The translations under genes and the position numbers were made by a program. From Circinella minor (lineage: Eukaryota > Mucoromycota > Mucoromycetes > Mucorales > Lichtheimiaceae), in assembly GCA_016758965.1 (NCBI GenBank), contig JAEPRB010000276.1:1-49315 (forward strand): a stretch of DNA of 49,315 nt, written 5' to 3'. The number at the start of each line of letters is the position of its first letter. Position 1 is the stretch's first letter. This document shows, in pieces, positions 33,440 to 47,187 of this stretch. The notes under the pieces were generated by a model, which saw only the letters and a list, made by a program, of their open reading frames with translations, had not been told where the DNA came from and searched no databases.

Positions 33440-35854
33440 ATGGCAACCACACGACCATTAACACGACTTTTACAATCACGCGTTTTATTTAATCAACATA
33501 TTACACAACGACAACCTTCCATTCTACGTTCTTATGCAACTACAACACAAAATTTAGATAATGTTTATGATATTGTAATTGTGGGTGGTGGTATTGCAGG
33601 AACTGCCCTTGCATGTTCACTTGGTAAAAAATAAAAATAAACTATTGACTCCCCCACCTCCTTCTTTTTTTTTTATTATTATTCCGTTTACAATTATGTT
33701 TTGAAAAAAAAAAAAAAGAACATGAACAGTCATATTGACTTGATTTATATAACCTGGACACTTTTCTTCTATATAATTTAGCTGCCAATCCAACCATGCG
33801 TGATTATCGTGTTGCACTTATTGAAGCCATGGACTTGTCAAACACAAATGATTGGACTCCAGAAACAAATAAATATTCCAATCGTGTTGTATCATTAACA
33901 CCTCATGCATTAAACTATTTTACCAGTATGTTATCTATTTATTTTATTTTTTTTACACATAATAAATGAAACAAAAAAAAAAGTGAGGGAAGGGGAGGGG
34001 AGAGAGAATCTGGATATCTATCTTTCATTATCTCTGAATAATAATAATTGTAATTTGAATAATATAATAGAGGTGGGTGTAACAAATCAATTGTATCAAG
34101 ATCGTTTATGTCCTTATAGTCGAATGCAAGTATGGGATGGTGTAACCGATGCACGTATTGAATTTGATACGGCTTTATTAGAACAATTAGGAGTCCATAA
34201 GATAAATGAAAAAGATCCAGCAATTGCTTATATGGTTGAAAATGTTCATTTACAACATGCTATTTTAAAACATTTAGAAGCATGTCGTGGTGTAGGTGCT
34301 ACAGTAGATACATTACAAAAAGTCCGTGTAGAAAATATTAGTTTGGATAAGGAAAAATCAGAAGAAGGACTTGATTTAACAGATTGGCCTGTGGTTGAAT
34401 TAAATAATGGAATGGCATTAAAAGCACGTCTTTTGGTAAATATAAATTGATTTGCTGTTTTTTTTTTTTTTGTAATGAAGGAGTGTATGAAAAGAGAGAA
34501 TGAGGATCATAGTGAAAGAAAAAAAAATGGATCAATATAACTGATCAGTTGGTTTTTTTTTGCTTTTGATATTATAGGTTGGTGCAGATGGTATTAATAG
34601 TCCTGTACGAAGCTTTGCTAATATTGAATCTTTGGGTTGGGATTACAATATGCATGGTGTCGTTGCTACATTTAAAGTAGATCCATCTCGACCTTGTAAT
34701 ACATCTTATCAACGATTTTTACCTACTGGACCTATTGCCATGTTACCTGTAAATATATATCCATAAAACATGTTTTTTTTTTTCTTCTTCTTACATTTAT
34801 AATTTAATTTGAACAAAATGAAAGAGTTAAAGTAACGAATAATTATTATTTTTTTTCTCTATATATAGTTAGCGAATGGGTATGCATCTATGGTTTGGTC
34901 AGCACCACCTGAAATTGCAACCAAACTTAAGAAAATGCCTGCTGATGCCTTCTGTGCTCTTGTCAATGCTGCATTTCGACTTTCACCAGCCGATTTAAAG
35001 TTTTTATATTCCCAACTTGATAAAGATACTTTTGAACCTACTGTGGATTTCCAATCTGAATATGATTGGCGAGAAAAAGTAAATAATCATGGTTTAAGTG
35101 AAATGGAAATATTGGATCGTGATATGAGTTTATTCCCACCCAAAGTTGAAAGTGTGGATGATAAAAGTCGAGCTAGTTTTCCTTTACGTTTAAGAAATTC
35201 ACAATCTTATTTTGCAAATCGTGTTGTACTTGTTGGGTAAGTGGGTGGGGGGGGAAACCAAGGGAAAAGAGCAAAAGGATTCATATTATTTGTAGTAAAA
35301 AAAAAAAAAAAAATTTAACTGACTTTTATTACATTATTAAGTGATGCAGCACATACAGTACATCCTTTAGCTGGACAAGGATTGAATCAAGGTATTTTAG
35401 ATGTTGAATGTCTTGCCGATATTTTACAACAAGGAGCATCGAATGGTCAAGATATTGGTAATATTCATTTATTACGTGAATATGCATCGGTTCGATATTT
35501 ACGTAATCTTGTTATGATCAGTGCATGTGATAAACTTCATCGTCTCTACACAACCGATTTTGCTCCTGTTACTTGGTTACGATCTTTAGGTTTAACAGCA
35601 GTAAATCAACTTGATTTTGTCAAGGTAAAAATAAAGAGAGAGAGAGAGAGAGAGAGTGTGTGTGTGTGTGTACAAGAGACTCTATAATTATATTATACTA
35701 CTATGATAACAACTAGTATCAATCTTTGGTTGTTTTTTTTTTTAACTAAATTACTATATTTTCATAGGCTGAAATTATGAAATATGCTATGGGCATCGAA
35801 TATACCGGAACAGAAGAGAAACAACAAGAAACTAAAAACCAAAATTTCTCATAG
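33440..35854 (+). CDS. coq6: Ubiquinone biosynthesis monooxygenase COQ6, seven exons
   Basis: Flavin-dependent hydroxylase of the mitochondrial coenzyme Q pathway, acting on the ring C5 of the polyprenylated precursor. Exons 33440-33623, 33782-33925, 34071-34435, 34578-34748, 34869-35236, 35342-35624, 35768-35854; 1602 nt, 533 aa. The N-terminus (Arg-rich, Ser/Thr, no acidic residues for 30+ residues) is a mitochondrial targeting signal. The FAD Rossmann motif IVGGGIAG is at about 48-54. RVVSLTPHALNYF and RMQVWDG are family-typical. GADGINSPVR is at about 233-242, and GDAAHTVHPLAGQGLNQG, the second FAD-binding motif, begins at residue 411. The split codons at each junction (Gly, Lys, Gly) rebuild these motifs exactly. 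The C-terminal tail after YAMGIEYTG is short and polar. High confidence. Confidence 0.96.
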
Positions 35855-36890
35855 TTTAGTAGAAATAAAACCGATAACAAAAACCAGAGAATGTTTTAAT
35901 TTTAAATATTGAGGTGAATATGGATAGTGATAATAATTGTACAGGATGAATTCATTCTGATTCAGGGCCACCCCCGCTGAGTTCTCGTTTTTTTTTCCCA
36001 GCATAAAATTGTACATCCGAAAAAAAAAATACCTTATCTAAATATTGAAATAACATGAAAATGGAGGGGGAGAGAAACGTTGATATCAAGTTGATAATAA
36101 AAACAAATAATACAAAATAACGTGTGTAAAGGAAAAATTATAATGATGGATATCGAATAGATCAAACAGCTTATGAAGACAATTATTATTATTAATATTT
36201 ATCTTTAAAAAAAAGAAAATCATAGAGTATTATTTTGATATATAAATAACTTGTTTCTTTATATAAATATACCTATTATTGTGATCATAATAAGAATAGA
36301 ATCCTATACATATCTCTTGTGTAAATCATGCAAGAAACCCTTATTTCTTTTTTCAGGGATTCCAGGAGCTACTGACAGAAACCAAAAGATTTGATATGAA
36401 ATGTGGAGTGAAATCGGAAATACAAAGAAAAAAAAAACAAAAGATCCCGGAATTTTTTACAACTAAAAAAAATGTGTAGATCAATTTTTACTTTCTAAAA
36501 TAATATTAAAAAGATTTTGCTCGTTTTTTTTTTTTTTTTTTGAAGCAATACATATGTAATAGAGATTTTCGAAAAAGAAAAAATAAAATAAAATCTCTTT
36601 ATATTTCTATTAACAACACACACACACAAACCTCAAACTTTTTTTTTAAGAAGGGATCAAAGTAGGGAACATGCAGGCTTTTAACGCATATATATTTCTC
36701 TCAAAAATTAAAGACCCGAAGTCGAAAGACGTCTTGTAACGTTAGACAAAGAAGAAAAAAAAAAAAAACTCAGCGCGAACCTGAAAAAAAAAAAAAAAAG
36801 GTTTTCTTTGAACTTACTTTTTTGGTTTCCCAACTCTTTTGTGTATAAAAAGAAACCTTTTTTTTTTTTTTGTTTATCTTATATAATAAA
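35855..36890. other. Intergenic region between COQ6 and the Rab gene
   Basis: About 1 kb, AT-rich with A/T homopolymers. Holds the 3' flank of COQ6 and the promoter of the Rab gene. No additional gene seen. Confidence 0.7.
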
Positions 36891-38151
36891 ATGAGCCGAG
36901 ACGACGAATACGACTATCTTTTCAAAGGTAATAAATAAATTAAGATATTATTTAAAAAAAAAACCCCCCAAAGAAAGAAAACTAACTTGAGTGTGGGGGG
37001 GCGCGGTTGTTTCAGTTGTGCTTATTGGAGATTCAGGTGTTGGCAAGTATGTAATTCATTAAACTTTCCCTTTATTTTTATTTTTTTTTGTTGTTGCCAC
37101 GCACATTTAATAATACACCAATGACTGATATATATATATATAAAAAAACTATAAAGGACCAACCTTCTTGCTAGATTCACAAGAAATGAATTCAATCTCG
37201 ACTCTAAAAGTACTATTGGTGTTGAGTTTGCTACAAGAAGTGTTCAAGTAGATAATAAAACAGTTAAAGCTCAAATCTGGGATACAGGTAAATGGGGATG
37301 TTTTTTTTTTTTTTTTAAAAAAAAAACGCGTTTGTTGTTGGTTCATCTATATAAACTAACATCATTTCGTCAACTTTTTTTTTTTGCTATTTGTATATAT
37401 ATATATATATATTAAGCTGGTCAGGAACGTTACCGAGCTATCACTAGCGCGTAAGTGGGACGAAATATTTTCTTTGGGGGAAAAAATCAGAAAGAGAATT
37501 AGGGTTATACATGTTATAAATTGTTAAGGATATTGATTATATATATATATATATATATTATATTATTTAGTTATTATCGTGGTGCTGTGGGAGCACTCCT
37601 TGTATATGATATTGCAAAATATGCTACTTATGAAAATGTGATGCGTTGGTTAAAAGAATTACGTGATCATGCTGATTCTAATATTGTTGTTATGCTTGTG
37701 GGTAATAAGAGTGATTTGAGACATTTACGTGCAGTTCCTACAGAAGAAGCTAAACAATTCGCAGGTAAAATACACTGATTTGTACCTATTAAAATTAATT
37801 GGGAATTTTTTTTTTTTAAAAAAAAAGATAATAATAACTCATTTTTAATTTTATACAGCTGATAATGGTCTTTCATTTATTGAAACTTCTGCTTTGGATT
37901 CAAGCAACGTAGAATTAGCATTCCAAAGAATCTTGACAGGTAATATATATATATATATATTCTATATTCACTTTAACTTTGGAAAGATAATAATTAACTT
38001 TGTTCTTTTTTTTTTAAATACAGAAATTTATCGTATTGTTTCAAACAAGGCACTTGAATCTTCTTCAGGTGGAACTATTCAACCTACAGCTGGTGAAACC
38101 ATTTCTGTATCCAGGGCACCCGATGAACAAAAACAAGGTGGTTGCTGTTAA
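36891..38151 (+). CDS. ypt3: Rab11/Ypt3-type small GTPase, seven exons
   Basis: Controls recycling-endosome and late-Golgi vesicle traffic to the plasma membrane, important for hyphal tip growth. Exons 36891-36927, 37016-37046, 37157-37287, 37417-37450, 37571-37764, 37859-37939, 38024-38151 give 211 aa. All guanine-nucleotide motifs are visible: GDSGVGKT (residues 17-24), TIGVEF (42-47, switch I), WDTAGQE (64-70, with the catalytic Gln69), NKSD (123-126) and ETSAL (151-155). The Rab11-type opening (EYDYLFKVVLIGD) and [13 protein letters not shown] support Rab11 over other Rabs. The C-terminus GGCC carries the double cysteine for geranylgeranylation. Three introns split the P-loop Lys, the DTA of G3 and the SAY region, so exons as short as 31, 34 and 37 bp are needed. 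Confident. Confidence 0.96.
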
Positions 38152-41100
38152 AAAAAAAGTTAGTTACATAGTAACTAATTGGTTCATTTTTTATTTTATT
38201 TTTCTCTTTCTATTCCTGACTTCTTTTTTTTTTAAGGGATATGTATATGTATGAAAGAAAAAGAAAGAAAGAAGGGAGGAGGGGGGGGGATGTGATTCTT
38301 TATTATTATAGTCGATTATTATATATTCTTTTTTTTTCTTTATATATATATATATATATATATTACATAAGGGTTTTTTTTTATACAAGAAGAAAAATCC
38401 AATGAACAACAACAAAAAAAAATCAAAAAATTAAAAACTAAAAAAAAAAAAAAAAAACAAGTCTAGTATTACAACCCTTCTTTCTTGTCTATTATAACAT
38501 ACTTATATACATCCCATACACATATTATTATTATATTATTATTATATATACATCTTTACCCTTTTTTCTTATACTATATTTCTTTTGAGAATTTTTTAAA
38601 AAAAAATACATCCCCCTCTCCCCACAATTCAACGACTTCAATTCTTATATATTTCTGTCCCTTTTCCTCCTCCCGATTTAAAAAAAAAAAAAAAAGAGAG
38701 AGACATATATATACACATACATATAAACCCTTTTTCTCCTTTTGTTTTTGTAATTTTTCATTTATATATATATATATATATATAATATACTTTTTTTTTT
38801 CCTTCTTATTATTTTGTTGTTTTCTTTTCTCTTAATATATATAATTATTAAGCTATTATTGATGCGTTTATAATATGCAAAAGTAAAATATATTGATGAA
38901 ATAGTATGAAGTATTTTCCTTTTTCATCAAAATAAAGAGCACAGATCCACCAAAAACAGTATTGTCTGTGTTAACTCTTCAAAAAAAAAATGAAGTTCTT
39001 TATTATATTAATAAAAAAAAAAAGAGTGGTGTCATGCAAAATAAGGATTAAAGAACAAATAGGTAACTCGATATGTTTTAATTGACGCCAATCTACCCGA
39101 TGGTCACATGATAAGACTATGACAAACTGATAAATTTAAATAATGATTATGTACGTCTTCAAAATGTTATCATTGTTGTTACTTGACAGTGAGACACCTA
39201 CGGAAAAGTGACTCTTAACGATTATACCTAAATACATTATGCTGTGAAAATTGCAGGTTCCGCTATGTTCAAACCTCGTCATTTATTTGCCCGCTAAATG
39301 ACAACAAAGATTCATCGTCATCAAGCTCATCTAGCCGCGCAAAAAAAAAAAAGAATCTTGAAATGAGTCATTCTTTTCATCAACTACCTTTATCCTACTT
39401 GGACTCTTCAATATATTATCCATACTTTGAACTGACTGACTGGATATTACTTTGTATCATCACTTTTCTTTTATTATCCCCTCATTATTATCATTATTTT
39501 GTGCATTATTACTATACTTTTCTATCGCTATCACTACCTTACTATATCTTGCTATCATCATTATCCTATGTTGACATATATCATTATAATTATTACAATG
39601 TAGTACTTTAACAAAAATAACATGAAAAGCAACTGTTTTAACATTACAAAAAAATATCTTTATCTTTGAATAACCAAACCAGCAAAAAAAAAAAAAATTG
39701 TTCTGCGGACCATATCCTTTGGGTTGAAACTGTGAAGAACTAACATCCACAGTAATAAAATTAGAAATTAAGCGACAAGAAAGGAACACCTTAATTATAA
39801 TTACAATAATAATGGTCTCAATGACAGTAATTTGTATCATTGAAACTTGGTTGAACAAGACAATTATAGCAATAACGCGTCTCATGCTGCTGTTTATTGA
39901 ATATCTAGGCTTTTTTTAAAAAAAAAATTTGATAGGTCTGATGACATATTTAGAACCTATATTCTTATTGATACATTTAATCTTCTTCTACCTAGCCATT
40001 CAAGCCAATTGGGGAATTCTGGAATAATAAATTGACCGGACTTACTATTGTCACGCGTTGACGTCGATGGGATTCGTTTGTGCTCATCGAATTGAAAATG
40101 AAATCAAATAATATAAAAAAACGAAATCAAGACGATAACATGGATGATACAGTTAAATCTAATATTACATGTTCTTATTCATCCTCTTTTTTTATTAGAT
40201 ACTATACTACAACAGCAGCATTATTATCATCTTCATTAAAATCTCCAACGACATCCATCCTCATTTTCAAATTATTCATCTCCTTCACTTGTTTTTTTTT
40301 TTATTTCATCAAAGCCTAGACCTACTTCTTTATTAATACATATAGGACATTATCCTCCATTACAACCATTTCTTCATCCTCTTCTACACTTCTCTTGTGA
40401 CTTGTTATGGTTCATTATCTTCATCACTAACCACAGGAACCACTTTGGCTGATTTCAACAGCAAAAAAAAACAAATAGTGGAACTCATTTTTGGTTACGT
40501 ACATCAATGAATAAGAAAATTAAAACAATTGGTTGTTTTCATTGTTTATTATCTCTTACTATCAAAAAAAAAGGGGGGGGGGAGAAACAGGATTTGGATG
40601 AATTTTCAAATAGCGTACATAATCTTTTTAATGTTTTTATTGTTCCAGATACCTACTCCGTTTCATGTTCTTTTACTATTTAGCTATTACTTACTACTGT
40701 TACTATTACTATTGTTTTTATTATTATTATTATCAATTAATACTATATTTTTACTATATATTAGTAATCTAATTTTTTATAAAGTAATTACGTACTACGT
40801 ACTTGTATTTCATCATACGTACCAAAAAAAAGGACGTTTTTATTGGTTTATCATATAATTTATTCTCTTTGGTGGTTCCCATCATGTGGTTTTAAAAAAG
40901 AATAATTTTCTTCTCATTTTAATAGTAATTGTTTATATTTTTTTTTCGGCAAAGGTGCATTAATTAATATGTATAGCTTCGATTTCAATTGATTACTTAT
41001 TATAGTAATAAGGATCAAAAAAATAATGCATTTGTTTTTTTTCAATTACTTTGCAAAATGTTTTATACGTACACAGTAAAAGGTCACATGTGAACTATAT

Positions 41101-43068
41101 AATAGATAAGTACAATGATGTAATTCTCTTGTTTTATTTTATATACGTACGTACGTAATAAAATTATAAAAATTTTAGATATATTAAAAGAAATACATAA
41201 CAATTGTGAATAAGTAAAAATAATATAATTATCACTTGGTAAAAAAAAAAAAAAAAAAAAAAAACAACCAATTAAAAGTATATATAAAATATATTGGAAA
41301 TTTTGATTCATTATATACAAAATATATATTTCAAATGATTTACAAAAATAAGTTTGAATCTATAACTGCAATTATTATTATTTTTCCAAGGAAATGTATG
41401 ATTCAAAAAAAAAAAAATTATTTAGTAAAATGATCACTTTTATAAAGTACAATAATGGATTTAAACATCCATATCATCATAGCAACACCCCCCCCAAAAA
41501 AAAAAGTTCTTTTTTTTTTGTACATATCATAATATACGACATACATAAAGTCAAACTACAGTATTTTTCGTTTATCAACTTTTTTAAAAGATTGTTTTTT
41601 TTTCATTATTTATTAGACTGATAGTGCTGGAGATTATATATAATATAAAAGAATATAAATGTAACTTTTCATAAGCTTATTTTTTTTTATTACGTACGTA
41701 TTTTCCTTGTAATAAAATTTTATAGGTTACAGAAAACATAAACTACTCTTTGTATTTCATTATCATTGTTTATATTATTATTTTTTATTATTTCTCATTT
41801 ACTATATAGATGTTTGTTAAGTTTATATATAATTGTCTGTATATATAGAACGCGTAGTAATAAGCAAAGATATTTTATGTAAAAGGTTGAATAAAGATAT
41901 CTAAATCACAGGTGACAAGGTATTTCGTGTGATGATTCTTCTTATTGTTGCTAAGTTTTTCTACCATTTTATACTATATAACTTATTTTCTGCATTAAAA
42001 AAAAGTGTGAATTTTTAGTTAGTTACTAATTTATCGTTGAAAAAAAGTAGAACATTTTTTTTTATTATTTCTGTTAAGGAATGAAATGTACTTGTCTATA
42101 TAGAATACAATAATAATAATAATAAAAAGAATCCAGGGGGGGGAGAGTGGAAGAAAAAAAAAGGGAGGGAGGGAGGGGAGAGAGGGATGGATACTTGTAC
42201 ATAATATTCCTTTTCTTTCAACTTAAATGTAAGGAGTGTATAGTTTTGTACTTGATCGATTTTTTTTTTTATAATACATTGTAGTAGATGTTCTTAAGAA
42301 TGTAACAATCAATTTAGTGTACGTAACGTTATGTAACGATTATAAAAAAAATATTGAATGTTTAAAAGTATAACGATTATTTGATAAATGAAGTTTATGA
42401 TATCAATAAGTTAAGTAACGTTAAAATTATAAGTGTAAAAAATAAACTACAAATGGGTTTTATACATTATAACTAAATGGCTCAATCACGCAGAGCGAAC
42501 ACGCATAAACAATCATGCGCATCTACGTAACTGCAAGTGTCTGAGTTAAGTTAATGCACAATGGCTCACATTATATTTTGAACGTAAATTTAATAATTAT
42601 GTAAATTATCTGTTTTCTATAAGTCTTTCATAATGAGAAAACCAACAAAAAAAAGAGTCTTGTTTTTTTTTTTAATTATCTATTATTTATTATACGTAGA
42701 ATAGTTATTCAATATATACTTACTAAAAAAATTTTTGAGTGTATTTTTTTTTCTGTACATTTAAGAAAGGTATACCTTAGTGAGAGAACAAGATCAGATG
42801 CTTTCCGAAAAAAAAAATATTATGCTGCACAGGGTGCTTTTATTAAACTGCCCTAAAAAAAATAAAAAATAAAGGGACTCCCCCCCTCCCCCTCCGAAAA
42901 GATTCTAGTTAGCACGGTACGTACATATCTAACAATAACAAGAACCTTTTGTTTTGTTTAAAACGGTTTTCAGTATTTTTATACATCAAATTTTTTTTTC
43001 TCATAATGAAAAAACTTGAGAAAGACCCTTTTTTTTTTATAACGTTTATTCTCTCCACTCTCTCTCTC

Positions 43069-43100
<32 letters not shown>

Positions 43101-43117
43101 TCTAAAAAAGAAAAAGT
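38152..43117. other. ~5-kb AT-rich region without a supported gene
   Basis: The start is the 3' flank of the Rab gene. The stretch holds many (TA)n and (TTA)n tracts, G8-G9 and C8-C9 runs, and pyrimidine-rich low complexity (38485-38835). Open frames at 39363-39611 (+), 39460-39885 (-) and 40080-40319 (+) are hydrophobic or low-complexity translations with no recognised motif. TACGTA/ACGTAACG words recur near 40788-40803, 41144-41157, 41692 and 42319-42340. A long promoter for the PH-domain gene and possibly a decayed gene near 39.9-40.5 kb may be included, but nothing is firm. Confidence 0.5.
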
Positions 43118-45564
43118 ATGACTTTATTACATCAACAAAAAAATCATAAACATTTATCTTCAACACTAAAACATACTGTAACTGAGAATAAGAATAATAA
43201 GAAAGAAGATAGTAATCATTTAAATTCTTCTTTTATGAAGACGACAACTGTACCGTCCAACCCAATTATAACGAATAGTTCACCATTACTTACAAGAACA
43301 AGAACAAGAAGAACAACAACAACAACAACAACACCGACAACACCGACAACACCGACACCAAACAAAGAACATCCTTCCGCATCACTTTCATCCAATACAG
43401 CATCAACAAAACATGAGATCAATAATAAAAATAATGGTAGTAATGAAAGATATCAAATAGATATTAATCTAGCGAGTGAAATTGGTCGAAATCTTTTATC
43501 AAAAATTCGTTCTCTTCAACAAACCGTTCAACAACAAGAACAAAATATTATAATTTTACAATCAGAAAAATTAGATTTACAACAAAATTTTAAAGTATTA
43601 TCAGATCGTTTACAATCACAATGTGAAATTGAAGGTAAATATACGTATAAATATCTATATTATGATGTTATTATTGGGAGGGAAATTAGGATACTGATAA
43701 GTATATATATATAATAACGTAATAAATCATTATTCAATTCATTAGAACGATTAAATAATGAAATACGAAAATTGGAATCCAGTAGACAAGAACATATGTC
43801 ACAAATACAAGCATTAAATCAAGCATTGGCACGTTCACATATGGAACAAGCACGTATGATTCGTCAACAAACATTAATGAATCAAGAATTAGAACTTTTA
43901 AAAGCTGTTCATGAATCTTGGGCACAGAATAATAAGGAAAAAGATGTACTTAATACTATGGATGAAAAAAGTGAAGTTGTAATAACTTCTTCTTCTTCTT
44001 CTTCTTCTTTTACATCAGAACAACAACACGACCTAGAAGATAAGACAGAAAATGATTTAAACTTATATAATGATAAAGAAATTCAACAACAACAACAACA
44101 TTTAACTATTCAAGAACTTGACAAAAAAAATGGGAATGATAATGATGATACATCAAGTAGTTATAAATCTAATGTATCCAGAAAGAATAGTCACGATCAT
44201 CTTCATCAAAAACATCAATCAGTTGCACCCAAAATCAGTATGGATTTTGATTTTTTAAAAAAAGAAGAACTTGTAGAACGACAACGATCAAGAACTTGGA
44301 CATATAAAGATCTTCCATCCATATCAAATTTGGAAAAAATTGCTCATCAACAACAACAGCAAGAAATCAATGAATTCAAAAATAACAACAATAATAGTAG
44401 TAGTAGTAGTAAAAACAAAGACATTATTGGTAACAATAAATTGACGTATCATGATTTTCCATTGCCACCCACAAGTTATAGTACTACATTAAATCGTAGT
44501 GTATCAGTAGGATCCATGACTTCTTCATCTCGTTATAAACAAAAAGATATTCTTATAACGGGTAGTTGGATGTGGAAATTTACTAGAAACAAGACCACAG
44601 TAGGAATATCAACAGAAAGACGTCATCTTCGTTTTGTTTGGTTAGAACCAACAATTAAAACATTGTTTTGGAAAGAAAGAGATAAAATGGAATGTCCAAA
44701 AAGTGGTACGTATATATATATATATATATATATATTATCTCTTTGAATTTTATATAAATATATATATATATATATATACGCTAATGTATATTCCTACGTA
44801 ATATTTAAATAATATTATTTCATTATTATAGCCCATGTCAAATCTTTTGTTGTTGAACTATCAAAAGATCCAAAACGAGTTCCTAATTTAATTTTTCAAG
44901 GTGAACATCGAGAAATTAAATTACAATGTACGGATATGGATACACATTCTATTTGGGTTCAGGTAAACATCTATTTAAACAAGATTATAAAAATAAATAA
45001 TGTGATCAATAATAATAATTTGTATAATGATCTTTTTTTTTTATATATTAGGCACTTGAAAATGTTTTTAGATTACATTCATTACGACGTCATAAGAGAC
45101 GTAGTATGTTATGTTTTGGTGAATCAACAACTACTACAACGGATAAACCATTACGACGACCTTCTCGAATTTTTCGCCATACTTCAACCATACCATTATT
45201 AAGAAATATTTCATCCTTAAATCGTAAAGGAAATCAAGGTCATCGTGATAGTGGTGTTGGTTCTTCACCCACTTATTGTACTGATCAATCATTCTATAAT
45301 AATCAACAAAATTGTAATAATAATAACTTTGAAGAATTGGATCTCATTAGTGGAAAAAGTATACTCAATAATAACAGTAATAACTTTTTTAATTCTCATC
45401 GTCAAGAGCAACAACAACAACAACAAGAACAAAATTCATCCTACAATATAAATAGTACTATTTCATCAAGAAAACGATTTTTTTTAAACACAAATAAGAG
45501 TCCATCATTTTCAATAGGTGGAAAGAAAAGTCAATATTTTTATGATTCTAAAACAGAATGTTAA
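43118..45564 (+). CDS. Coiled-coil protein with Num1/Mcp5-type PH domain, four exons
   Basis: Exons 43118-43634, 43746-44705, 44832-44962 and 45052-45564 give 706 aa; the split codons restore Glu and Ala. The PH domain (about residues 439-548) starts ILITGSWMWKFTRN, continues RRHLRFVWLEPTIKTLFW and ends SIWVQALENVF, with introns inside it. GSWMWK plus RHLRF.W is the signature of the Mcp5/Num1 class, cortical proteins that bind plasma-membrane phosphoinositide and anchor dynein or mitochondria. A coiled coil spans about 118-245 (EIGRNLLSKIRSLQQ onward), as in Mcp5. The rest is low complexity: Thr/Pro near 60-82, Ser runs, Gln and Asn stretches. The protein is far shorter than budding-yeast Num1. 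The role in nuclear or organelle positioning is inferred from the domain. CT-rich and T-rich leader precedes the ATG. Confidence 0.85.
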
Positions 45565-47187
45565 CTTTTTTTTTTTTTCTTTTTTTTTTTTTACCTACTG
45601 TTAATTCATATTATTTATATATATATCTCCTATCTATTTCTTAATTCTACTTTATGTACTTGTTTTACTATATTATCACAAAAATCATTATTATTATTTT
45701 TTTTTATATCTTTATAATAAGCAAAAATAATCTTTCTTTATATATATATATATATATATACTTATTATATTTAGTACATACAATAATAATATTATTACAT
45801 TTACTGTTACAATATTACCATTAAAAAGTCAATTTATTAATCAAAAGTGTTGTCTATATGTAATGTCATTCTTCTTTTTTTATTCAGTATCCAGTGATAT
45901 AATTAAATAATACGTAAAATATATACACCACGAATAACCCCCCCCTCCCATATAGTATTGCACAACATATTGAAATAATATTCAATGAGATAAAAATTGT
46001 TGTTTGTTATCATTATTATTATTGACATGATCATATTAGTAATTTTGTAAAAGATACGCGTTGGACGCTCATTGTATCAAATAATAATAGTAATATTAAA
46101 AATTCTACATATGTAATGATACTTATTGATACCCTATGGATAATGAGTCCCAGTTTTACAAGAATTTTTTTTTTGTTTACCATTTCCCTTTGTTTTCCCA
46201 GTTATTAAGAATTCTTGTACGTACTGCGAACTTTTACTTTTCGGAAATAGACCGAAAATAGAAAAATTATGAAAAAGAACATTTTTTTTTTTACCATGAT
46301 GTAGGTAGTACTAACTATTTAGTAACAATCTCATCTGAATCAAGGCATATATCTAATATATCTTTATTGAAACACATAAAAAAAAAGAAAGTTACAAAAT
46401 AATAATATTAACAAGGTTTACCCAGTTTTTTTTTTTTTTGTGTGCTTCAATACGTACGTACAAAAAAGAATTTGTTAATGCGCACGGTTCCGTTTTCAAG
46501 TTACCATTATTTGTCATACCATACTACACCATGGGATTCTTTCTTTTGAAAGAAGGCTTTACCTATTTATATATGTTTTTCTTTGAATTACGTATATACT
46601 TTTAAACTTTTATTATATATATATATATATATTAAATGATTATTATAAGTGGTTTGTATATTTTTGTTCAAAAAAAAGAAACATAAACTTTTATATATTA
46701 TGTTTGAGAAAAAAGGAAAAAAAAAAAAAATGGGAAAAAAAAAAGTATCATTTTAGAAAAGTCTAGACACTCTGACAATAATTATAATCCCACGAGTTTT
46801 GAACTTTCTACATAGTTTATATATATACATATTATCAACATACGTAGAAATTGATTAATATACGACCTTCATATACGTTACGTTACGTTAAAAGAAATGA
46901 ATTGAATAACTGGGTTATGAATAAATTATAGCCTATGATGATAAATGATTTTATTTTTTTACTATTGTAATAATAAATATTTGTATTTGTTTATCTTGAT
47001 TATAAAGATTTTGCGAGAACAACGAAGCTGGGAACGACATATTTAATTGGGGGGAGGGGGGAAGGGAAAGTTGGATGTTGTTGTCGAGCCAAGTTACACA
47101 TTACATGGCAGTTGTGTGTATGTTCTTCTGAGTTACAAGAAAAAGAATCTTGATTTATAAAAATGAAAAAGTTCCAGTGCTTCCAGC
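45565..47187. other. Intergenic AT-rich region
   Basis: 3' flank of the PH gene and sequence up to the terminal element. Contains (TA)n runs near 45740-45760 and 46616-46632 and A/T homopolymers. No gene supported. Confidence 0.65.

Noticed and set aside
38485..38835. 116-codon plus-strand open frame
   Set aside because: Translation of (TA)n and pyrimidine-rich low complexity; no motif, no plausible start context.
39363..40319. Three open frames (39363-39611 +, 39460-39885 -, 40080-40319 +)
   Set aside because: Hydrophobic or low-complexity translations, partly overlapping on opposite strands, with no family motif or splice partner. A decayed gene is possible but unsupported.
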